Below are positions 16,597 to 24,668 of a DNA stretch of 64,000 bases, piece by piece. Positions within the stretch are counted from its first letter, which is position 1. Each line of letters opens with the position of its first letter. A program made the position numbers and the translations under genes. Below the pieces are notes generated by a model. The model searched no databases, had not been told where the DNA came from, and saw only the letters and a list, made by a program, of their open reading frames with translations. Source of the stretch: Parafrankia sp. EUN1f. Its GTDB lineage: Bacteria > Actinomycetota > Actinomycetes > Frankiales > Frankiaceae. The DNA is taken from positions 1 through 64,000 of the forward strand of contig NZ_ADGX01000015.1 in the NCBI RefSeq assembly GCF_000177675.1, in the 5' to 3' direction.

Positions 16597-16646
16597 ACCG
16601 CTGGCGAGGTTCTGACCCGCTAGCGCTGTTCTGACCCGTCAGCGCG
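16590..16646. repeat. 19-bp tandem triplication at convergent gene ends
   Basis: Three copies of GTTCTGAMCCGCTGGCGAG-like units run 16590-16608, 16609-16627 and 16628-16646. The stop of the DUF72 gene lies in copy 1 and the stop of the opposite siderophore-interacting protein gene in copy 3. Confidence 0.75.
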
Positions 16647-17493
16647 TGGCGAGCGCGATCTGTTCCTCGGCCTCGGCCTGGGCGTTCCACTCCCGCTTGC
16701 CGGACTGCCAGCCGTCCTCGTCGTGCCCGGCCCGCCAGTAGCCGGAGATCGACAGCCACTCCGGCGGCAGCCCGCGCTCGACGCGCAGCAGCCGCCGCAG
16801 CGCCTTCACAGCGCCCGCCTCACCGTGGACGAACACCTGCCCCGTCCCCGCCGGCAGCTCCAGCGCCGTGACCACCTCGACCAGCAGCGCGCCGACCGGC
16901 CGTTCCCCGCGGTGCAGCCACCGGACCTCGACGCCGTCCGGTACGTCCAGGGTCTGCTCGTCCTGCGGCCCGGCGACCTCGACGAACGCGTGCACCGGCA
17001 CGCCGGCCGGCACCCGGGCCAGCGAGGCGGCGATCGCCGGCAGCGCGCTCTCGTCGCCCGCCAGCAGATGCCAGTCCGCGTCCGCGCCGGGGGAGTAGGC
17101 GCCGCCCGGGCCGTTGAACAGGATCTCCGCGCCGGGGGTGACGGTGGCGGCCCAGGGCCCGGCGATGCCCCGGTCACCGTGCCAGACGAAGTCGATGGTC
17201 AGCTCGCGACTGCCCGGGTCCCAGGCGCGCACGGTGTAGGTCCTGGTCCGTGGCCAGTGCTCGCGCGGCATCTCGGCCCGCACGGCCTGGATGTCGAACG
17301 GCTCCGGGTAGGTCACCCCGGGCACCGGGAAGAGCAGCTTGACGTAGTGATCGGTGAAGTCACCGGCGGAGAAGCGCGCTAGCCCGGGGCCGCCGAGGAC
17401 GACCCGCACCATGTGCGGGGTAAGACGCTCCGTGCGCAGCACGGTCGCCCGGTGTGGGACGGGGAACCGTCGCGCGGTCTGACGCTCAGCCAT
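16639..17493 (-). CDS. Siderophore-interacting protein (FAD/NAD(P)H ferric reductase)
   Basis: SIP/ViuB-type flavin reductase (284 aa), which releases iron from ferric siderophores in the cytosol. The FAD-binding region contains RTRTYTVRAWDPGSRELTIDFVWHGDRGIAGPWAA, with the RxYTxR flavin motif. The nucleotide domain contains WHLLAGDESALPAIAASLARVPAG, followed by VFVHGEAGAVKALRRLL. The end motif SGYWRAGHDEDGWQSGKREWN is diagnostic of the family. The start is an ATG; a GTG 6 bp upstream is possible. No siderophore synthesis or uptake genes lie beside it, so its partner system is elsewhere in the genome. Confidence 0.92.
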   Translation of the reverse strand: MAERQTARRFPVPHRATVLRTERLTPHMVRVVLGGPGLARFSAGDFTDHYVKLLFPVPGVTYPEPFDIQAVRAEMPREHWPRTRTYTVRAWDPGSRELTIDFVWHGDRGIAGPWAATVTPGAEILFNGPGGAYSPGADADWHLLAGDESALPAIAASLARVPAGVPVHAFVEVAGPQDEQTLDVPDGVEVRWLHRGERPVGALLVEVVTALELPAGTGQVFVHGEAGAVKALRRLLRVERGLPPEWLSISGYWRAGHDEDGWQSGKREWNAQAEAEEQIALATR

Positions 17494-17575
17494 TCCCACA
17501 ACGTACGTTCGGATTCCCGTGGCGAACGGAACACTCAGTTTGCCCGATTAGCGGACCGGCCACCTTGACGGATCT

Positions 17576-18565
17576 GTGCCGATCTATCCTGATAATCTCG
17601 GCGATCTAGTTTCGGGGCTCGGGGAATCCGGGTTCCAGGCCGAGGGGCGGGGCGTGGCGGACGAGCGCGGGGACTCAGGCGAGGATTCAGGGGAGCGCCG
17701 GGAACCGGCAGGCCCGGGCGGTTACGGCGGTTCCGGCGGCCCGGTGAATCCGTGGGTGCTGGTACCGCCGTCACCGGTTCCGCCCACACCGCCCATGGCG
17801 CCACCGCCGCCACCTGCGGCACCACCAGTTCTGGGGCCGGATGCGGCGTCACCGGCGTCACCGGCATCGCCCTCACCGGCACCGCCGCCGGGCCCGTGGC
17901 CGCCCTACGGCTGGTATCCGCCACAGCCACCGGCGCCGGGCCCGGCCCGCTGGCACGGCTGGTTGCTCATCGTCGTCACCGTGCTGAGCGTTGCCGCCGT
18001 CGCGCTGAGCGCACTCACGCTCTTCTGCGGGGTCGACTTCGCGGAAGATGGCTATTTCGGAAGCTCGGACATGCAGGGCGTGGAGGTGTCCGGGTCGGAT
18101 GCCTGCTACGGAGCCACGGGTGGCTCGGTACCCGACTCGGCGCGGCGTTCGCCGGACGAGGACGACCCCGTCGTCGCCGCGGGGGAGACCGTCGTGCTCA
18201 GGTATCAGGTGTTGGGCTGCGACCAGCCGACCGTCGTCGAGCTGACCGTCGACAACGTGCACAGGCAGTCCACCGCGCCCTCCGAGGAGTTCCAGCGGAC
18301 GCCGGACAACGGCACGTATCTGCTCGTGGACGTGACGGTCGAGGTGCGTGGCAACTACGTGTGGCCTGACCTCTACGCCTTCTCCGCGCTGGGGCCGGAG
18401 AACACGATCGCGGCCCCACTGTGGACGGAATCGGCGATAATGGGGCCTTCGGAACCTTTTTCCGATGATCCGACAACTGTGCAGCTTGCCTTCGATGTCA
18501 CCGCCGACTTCGATGTCATCCGGTTCGACGACGCCACCCCCGGCAGTGTTTCCTGGCGCATCTGA
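17576..18565 (+). CDS. Proline-rich single-pass membrane protein, DUF4352-like
   Basis: 329-residue protein of unknown role. Residues 1-125 are disordered and rich in Gly and Pro (runs such as PPMAPPPPPAAPP and PPYGWYPPQPP). One transmembrane helix follows near 127-150 (WLLIVVTVLSVAAVALSALTLF). The C-terminal half is then extracytoplasmic and probably an immunoglobulin-like beta domain resembling DUF4352 (ETVVLRYQV, TYLLVDVTVEVRGN, VQLAFDV). Two Cys after the helix (DACYG, LGCDQ) could pair outside the cell. The GTG at 17576 gives the full frame; GTG at 17654 is an equally reasonable start. Neighbours give no functional hint. Confidence 0.7.
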   Translation: MPIYPDNLGDLVSGLGESGFQAEGRGVADERGDSGEDSGERREPAGPGGYGGSGGPVNPWVLVPPSPVPPTPPMAPPPPPAAPPVLGPDAASPASPASPSPAPPPGPWPPYGWYPPQPPAPGPARWHGWLLIVVTVLSVAAVALSALTLFCGVDFAEDGYFGSSDMQGVEVSGSDACYGATGGSVPDSARRSPDEDDPVVAAGETVVLRYQVLGCDQPTVVELTVDNVHRQSTAPSEEFQRTPDNGTYLLVDVTVEVRGNYVWPDLYAFSALGPENTIAAPLWTESAIMGPSEPFSDDPTTVQLAFDVTADFDVIRFDDATPGSVSWRI

Positions 18566-18666
18566 CCGAAGCGCACGGCCGGATTCCCGGGCTTTCACGG
18601 GTCGTCGGCCGGGCATGAAATCATCTCCTGGTACCTGCTGTGATGCGCCGACCGGGAGTGGACGAG

Positions 18667-19263
18667 ATGCCCGTCACCAACGACGAGATCGCCAACACGA
18701 TCAGCGCCTATCTCGACATGTACCCGACGGATGCGGAGGCGTTCGCCGCGCTGCTGGAGGCGGCGCGTGGCAGCGAGGCGCCGCTGGCCTCGAGGGCGAC
18801 CACGCCCGGCCATGTGACCTGCGGGGCGGTCGTGGTCACCCCCGACCGGCGGGTCCTGCAGATCCGGCATCGCCGGCTCGAGCGCTGGCTGTTGCCCGGT
18901 GGCCACATCGAGCCGGAGGACGACTCGCTGCTGGCGACGGCGATGCGGGAACTGGCCGAGGAGGCGGGGATTTCCGGTGGGAGCGTGAGCCCCGTTCTCG
19001 AACGGCCGGTCGACCTGCACGCGCACGTCATACCGGCGAATCCGATCAAAGTGGAACCCGAGCACACTCATTACGATTTTCGATTCCTGCTGGCGGTGGA
19101 CCAGACGGTCGCCACATCCCCGAACGAGGAAGAGGTATCCGACTTCCGGTGGATCCCGCTTCTCGAGCTGCCCGGCCAGCTCGGCGGCCGGGTTCGGGCC
19201 ACGTTGCTTACTCGAAGACTTCCCGACCTCGCTCAAAAACCTCCCGATCATCGTGTGACCTGA
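18667..19263 (+). CDS. Nudix hydrolase
   Basis: 198-residue Nudix-family pyrophosphohydrolase. The Nudix box reads GGHIEPEDDSLLATAMRELAEEAGI, with the RELAEEAG metal-binding core intact and one extra residue between the halves, a frequent actinobacterial form. N-terminal residues up to 60 are helical and specific to this subgroup (MYPTDAEAFAALLEAA). HTHYDFRFLLAV and SDFRWIPLLEL complete the fold. The ATG follows GGGAG at 9 nt. Its TGA is also the upstream stop bounding the thioesterase remnant that follows. The substrate is unknown. Confidence 0.88.
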   Translation: MPVTNDEIANTISAYLDMYPTDAEAFAALLEAARGSEAPLASRATTPGHVTCGAVVVTPDRRVLQIRHRRLERWLLPGGHIEPEDDSLLATAMRELAEEAGISGGSVSPVLERPVDLHAHVIPANPIKVEPEHTHYDFRFLLAVDQTVATSPNEEEVSDFRWIPLLELPGQLGGRVRATLLTRRLPDLAQKPPDHRVT

Positions 19264-19668
19264 CCGCGGCAGCGGCGCAGGCGTCCAGGAATTCCGGGTC
19301 GGTCGCAGCCCCTTGTCCCGGCCGTACGGGTCGAGGCCGCCGACGATGTCCTCGTAACCGGTTCCGTCACGTTCGGTCGGTACTATCTCGGCGGTTTCGG
19401 AGCGGTTCACGGCGGCGCCGTCCCGCTGCTGTTCGACGAGCTGATGGGCCGCCTTTCGAACGCCGGCGGGCGGCCGGTGGCCCGCACCGCCTACCTGCAC
19501 GTCAACTTCCGCGGCATCACCCCCATCGACGTCCCGTTGCGGGTGGAGGTGCGGTTCGACCGGGAGGAGGGCCGTAAGCGGTATCTGACCGGGGCGCTCT
19601 ACGACGGCGCTTCGGTCACGGCCGATGCGGAGGCACTGTTCGTCACCCTGCTCCCCGGTCAGCGTTGA
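19264..19668 (+). pseudogene. PaaI-type thioesterase remnant lacking N-terminus
   Basis: The frame after the Nudix stop encodes RSQPLVPAVRVE, then VTGSVTFGRYYLGGFGAVHGG, VPLLFDELMGRLSNAGG and YLHVNFRGITPIDVPLRVEV through to the stop at 19668. This is the C-terminal half of a hot-dog thioesterase and aligns along its length with the intact protein encoded at 55384-56001. No ATG or GTG precedes the conserved part; an internal ATG at 19444 would leave only 74 residues. It is probably a gene that lost its first 60-80 codons. Its end overlaps the convergent MFS gene by 10 bp. Confidence 0.75.
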
Positions 19669-21212
19669 TCTCGCCCGCCACGACGAGGGATCAGCACGGC
19701 GGCGCATGACGCGCAGATGGCGGCGCCGGCAGCGATCCAGAACGCCCGGGTGAAGGCGCCGTCGGTGGGCAGCGGGTGGCCCGCGCTCGTGCTCGACGCG
19801 AGCAGGGTGGCGACGACCTGTGATCCCAACGCCGCACCGACCGAGCGCACCAGCGCATTCACCCCGGTGGCCTGGCCGGTGGCCTGCGCCGGCACACTCT
19901 CGACGATGATGTTGGGAACCACCGACATGCCGAGGCCGACGCCGGTGAAGACCACGGTCGTCAGCGCCGCGACGACGGCCTGCTCGCCGTGGCCCACGGC
20001 GAGCAGGGCCATGCCGCCTGCGGCGGTGAGGAAGCCGCCCATCAGGGGGGTGCGCTGCCCGAGCCACCCGCTGACCCGGCCGGCGTACGAGCCGGTGACC
20101 AGCATCGCCAGCGACGCGGGCAGGAGCAGCAGGCCGGTGCCGGTGGCGTCCAGTCCGAAGCCGTAGCCGACCGAGCGTGGCGCCTGCGCGATCTGCGGGA
20201 CCAGGACGAACGCGCCGAACATGGCGCACCCCACCAGCAGGGTGGCGAAGTTCGTGGCCAGGACGATCGGCCGGACCAGTAGCCGAACGTCCACCAGCGG
20301 ATCGGCGGTTCGCAGCTCGAACAGCACGAACAGCGCGAGGACGGCCAGGCCAGCCGCCATCAGCCCGAGTGTCCTGGGGCTGCCCCAGCCCCAGGCGGAG
20401 GTCTGCGTCAGCGCGATCAGCGGGGCGGTCAGCCCGACGGAGAGCAGGAGCGCACCGGGCACGTCCACCCGGCCGGGGGAGCGGGAGGACGCGGAGCTCG
20501 GCAGCAGCAGCGCGCCGACCGCCGCGGCGGCGGACATGAGCGCGCCCAGCCAGAAGATCCACCGCCAGCTGGCGTGGTCGAGGAGCAGCCCACCCGCGAG
20601 CAGGCCCACCCCGGCGCCGATGCCGGCGATCGCCGCGATCAGTCCGATGGCTCCGGGGCGGCGGTGTTCGGGGAACGCCTCGCCGATGAGGCCGAAGCAG
20701 AGCGGGAAGATGCCGCCGCCGGCGCCCTGCACCGTCCTCGCCGCTACCAGTAGCCATATGTTGCCCGCGAGTGCCGACAGCACGCTGCCCACCGTGAACA
20801 CGGCGAGGGCGACGATCAGGAAACGCCGCCGGCCGTACATGTCGCCCAGGCGGCCGATGACCGGGGTGAGGATCGCGGCCGCGACCAGGTACGCGCTGAA
20901 CACCCAGGCGACGTTCGCCGGGGTGGTGCTCAGGGCGTCGGTCAGGACGCCGACCCCGGGCACGACGGCGGTCTGTGCGATGGAGAACGCCGCTGCGGCC
21001 GTCGCCAGGACGACGAGGCTGGCGCCGGTCGCAGCCGGCACCGCCGCCGCCGCGGCCGGCACCGCCGCCGCCGCGGCCGGCATCACCGCAGGGGTCACCA
21101 GCGTCGGCGAGACCTGCGGTGGCGTGGGCGACGGGGAAACGGGTGACAGGGAGAGGGGCGACGGGGGTGTGGGTGACGGGGGCGGTGACGGTCCGTCCTG
21201 GGCGGGCGGCAT
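19659..21212 (-). CDS. MFS transporter, DHA2 type, with proline/alanine-rich N-terminus
   Basis: MFS permease (517 aa) of the 14-helix drug-antiporter type. About 65 cytosolic residues are rich in Pro, Ser and Ala, including a repeated VPAAAAA unit. Helices follow, with motif A (GRLGDMYGRRRFLIVALAVF) and GAGGGIFPLCFGLIGEAFPEHRRPGAIG. The TSAWGWGSPRTLGL segment matches the other MFS protein in the window. The ATG overlaps the stop of the thiolase gene (TGATG), so it is coupled to acyl-CoA genes rather than to a TetR gene. It may move a precursor or product of that pathway; this is inference from position only. Confidence 0.85.
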   Translation of the reverse strand: MPPAQDGPSPPPSPTPPSPLSLSPVSPSPTPPQVSPTLVTPAVMPAAAAAVPAAAAAVPAATGASLVVLATAAAAFSIAQTAVVPGVGVLTDALSTTPANVAWVFSAYLVAAAILTPVIGRLGDMYGRRRFLIVALAVFTVGSVLSALAGNIWLLVAARTVQGAGGGIFPLCFGLIGEAFPEHRRPGAIGLIAAIAGIGAGVGLLAGGLLLDHASWRWIFWLGALMSAAAAVGALLLPSSASSRSPGRVDVPGALLLSVGLTAPLIALTQTSAWGWGSPRTLGLMAAGLAVLALFVLFELRTADPLVDVRLLVRPIVLATNFATLLVGCAMFGAFVLVPQIAQAPRSVGYGFGLDATGTGLLLLPASLAMLVTGSYAGRVSGWLGQRTPLMGGFLTAAGGMALLAVGHGEQAVVAALTTVVFTGVGLGMSVVPNIIVESVPAQATGQATGVNALVRSVGAALGSQVVATLLASSTSAGHPLPTDGAFTRAFWIAAGAAICASCAAVLIPRRGGRDQR

Positions 21213-22417
21213 CAGGCGGCGGCTTTTTCCAGCACGTGCACGCCGCAGGCGCTGCCCAGCCCGATGACATGGGCGAGCCCCACCCGGGCGCCGGCGATCT
21301 GCCGGTCGCCGGCCTCGCCGCGCAGGTGGTGGCAGATCTCCCAGATGTTGGCGATGCCGGTGGCCGCGATCGGATGGCCCTTGGACTCCAGCCCGCCGCT
21401 GACATTCACCGGTGTCTTCCCGTCGCGCCAGGTGGCACCCGACTCGAAGAAGCCGACCGCCTCGCCCGGTGCGCAGAGCATCAGGTTGTCGTAGTGCACC
21501 AGCTCGGCGGTGGCGAAGCAGTCGTGCAGCTCGACGAGGTCCAGCTCCTGCGGCCCGATGCCGGCCTGCTCGTAGGCCTGGGTGGCGGCGGAGCGGGTAA
21601 GGGTGTTGACATCCGGCAGCACCTGGCAGCCGTCCTGCCACGGGTCGCTGGTCAGTACCGACGCGCTGACCTTCACGGCGCGCCTGCGCTGCTCGGGGGA
21701 CATCCGGCGCAGCCTGCTGCCGCTGACGACGACCGCCGCGGCGGCGCCGTCACAGTTCGCCGAGCACATCGGGCGGGTGTTCGGGTAGGCGATCATGACG
21801 TCGTTCATGATCTCGTCGAGGGTGAAGCGGCGGCTGTACGCGGCCAGTGGGTTCAGCGTCGAGTGCGCGTGGTTCTTCTCGGCGATCCTCGCGAACAGCT
21901 CGAAGCTCGCGCCCCCGTAGCGGTGCCCGTACTCCAGGCCGATCTGGGCGAACACGCCCGGCATGCTGTCGGTGCCGACCCGCCCTTCCAGCGGCGCGAC
22001 GGCGCCGAACCGCCCTCGGCGCGACCAGGTGCCGTCGCCCGCCGGCGCCTGCCCCGGCGCGCCGAGCAGCCCGGCGCCGGCGAGCTTCTCGACACCCACG
22101 GCCATTCCGATGTCGGTCTCGCCGGCCCTGATCGCCATGATGGCGACCCGCAGCGCGGTCGCGCCGGTGGCGCAGGCGTTGGCGACGTTGAATACCGGGA
22201 TGCCCGTCTGCCCGATCTGCTTCTGGAGCAGCTGGCCGAAGCTGGAGCTGCCGCCGGTCAGGCTGCCGGTGGCGAGCACGCCGACGTCGCGCATGGTGAC
22301 GCCCGCGTCGGCGAGCGCGGCGGCCGCGGCCTCGGCGGCGAGGTCGATGTTGTCCTTGTCGCGGTGCTTGCCGAACCTGGTCATCGAGATCCCGAGGATC
22401 CAGACATCCTGGGCCAT
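21212..22417 (-). CDS. Thiolase (SCP2/lipid-transfer type)
   Basis: Thiolase-fold acyl-CoA acetyltransferase (401 aa) of the lipid-transfer-protein type. The nucleophile is Cys82 in NVANACATGATALR. Catalytic histidines are in ELHDCFATAELVHY and ESKGHPIAATGIANIWEI. MCSANCDGAAAAVV is typical of this branch. The start is the ATG of MAQDVWILG; the upstream in-frame residues are not conserved. The DUF35 Zn-ribbon gene precedes it by 79 bp, and such pairs are known to form complexes that cleave acyl-CoA chains (thiolytic or aldolytic) in sterol and related catabolism. Expression probably starts at the promoter at 23042-23086. Confidence 0.9.
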   Translation of the reverse strand: MAQDVWILGISMTRFGKHRDKDNIDLAAEAAAAALADAGVTMRDVGVLATGSLTGGSSSFGQLLQKQIGQTGIPVFNVANACATGATALRVAIMAIRAGETDIGMAVGVEKLAGAGLLGAPGQAPAGDGTWSRRGRFGAVAPLEGRVGTDSMPGVFAQIGLEYGHRYGGASFELFARIAEKNHAHSTLNPLAAYSRRFTLDEIMNDVMIAYPNTRPMCSANCDGAAAAVVVSGSRLRRMSPEQRRRAVKVSASVLTSDPWQDGCQVLPDVNTLTRSAATQAYEQAGIGPQELDLVELHDCFATAELVHYDNLMLCAPGEAVGFFESGATWRDGKTPVNVSGGLESKGHPIAATGIANIWEICHHLRGEAGDRQIAGARVGLAHVIGLGSACGVHVLEKAAA

Positions 22418-22496
22418 GGCCGTCCTTCCGATCTTCTCGACGAGCCCGGCGCCGGTGGCGGTGCCAATGCCGTGACTCGGGGGACCCGTGGGCTGT

Positions 22497-22889
22497 CTAG
22501 ACCGGCTCGAAGCCGTACCCGACGGCCTCGACCCCCGCACTGTCCGCGCCCACGGGCACGGTGGTCAGCCGCACCTTCATGCCCAGCGTCACGTTCTCCG
22601 GGCGCGGCTCGACGTTCACGAGGCAGCCCCGCACCCTGGTTCCGCCGCAGTCGACGACGGCCGCGACGAACGGCACCGGGACACCAGGCGGAGCCATCGA
22701 CACGATCGAGAACGTGTGGACGGTTCCCTCCCGCGGGACCGTGACGGCCCGGAACGCCGCGGCTCCGCACGACGCGCACGCGTTGCGGCGGTCGAAGAAG
22801 CGTGCCGAACACTGCTCGCACTCCTGGGCGACCAGCTGCGGCTCGCCGCCCAGAACCAGATAGTCCACCAGCGGAATCCGCTCTGCCAC
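22497..22889 (-). CDS. DUF35 Zn-ribbon/OB-fold thiolase partner
   Basis: 130-residue protein with an N-terminal rubredoxin-like zinc ribbon (CEQCSARFFDRRNACASCG, four Cys) and a C-terminal OB fold (GTVHTFSIV, VPFVAAVVDC, RGCLVNVEP, KVRLTTVPV). This is the DUF35/ChsH2-like acyl-CoA-associated family that partners thiolases or MaoC-type hydratases. The best start is GTG at 22889, behind AGGGG; longer versions add residues unlike the family. It is the first gene of a three-gene unit with the thiolase and the MFS transporter. Confidence 0.87.
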   Translation of the reverse strand: MAERIPLVDYLVLGGEPQLVAQECEQCSARFFDRRNACASCGAAAFRAVTVPREGTVHTFSIVSMAPPGVPVPFVAAVVDCGGTRVRGCLVNVEPRPENVTLGMKVRLTTVPVGADSAGVEAVGYGFEPV

Positions 22890-23041
22890 GAAGAACCCCT
22901 GCCCTCGACCGAATGCTGAAACGCCGACGACGCGTGAATCACGCCGACGCCGTGGCGGCTGAATTTTCTGGCCTTTGCTGAATGCCTCAAGCCTTCTCGA
23001 AGAGAGATCCATAGTGGTGTGACAGTCTCTGTTCAGGATGG

Positions 23042-23086
23042 CCATATTTACACTAGGTTGAAGTACCTGTACTGTCAACCCGGTCG
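23042..23086 (-). promoter_or_regulatory. Promoter-operator module C (copy of 47984-48028)
   Basis: Read on the minus strand it has TTGACA, 17 bp, then TAGTGT, a good vegetative promoter for the DUF35-thiolase-MFS unit. A 15-bp palindrome at 23048-23062 (TTACACTAGGTTGAA on +) covers the -10 box. The same 45 bp recur at 47984-48028 with two mismatches. The divergent acyl-CoA ligase starts 19 bp beyond the module and is probably controlled too. Confidence 0.75.
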
Positions 23087-23104
23087 TGTGGAGGGAGGAC
23101 GCCC

Positions 23105-24667
<1,563 letters not shown>

Positions 24668-24668
24668 C

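Noticed and set aside
18595-21405. Open frame of 936 codons on the minus strand
   Set aside because: It crosses the Nudix gene, the thioesterase remnant and the MFS gene in a shifted frame and reads as Arg/Ala/Gly-rich noise.
21213-21641. Extended N-terminus (143 residues) for the MFS protein
   Set aside because: This part is a shadow of the thiolase gene; the TGATG overlap at 21212 gives a natural start.
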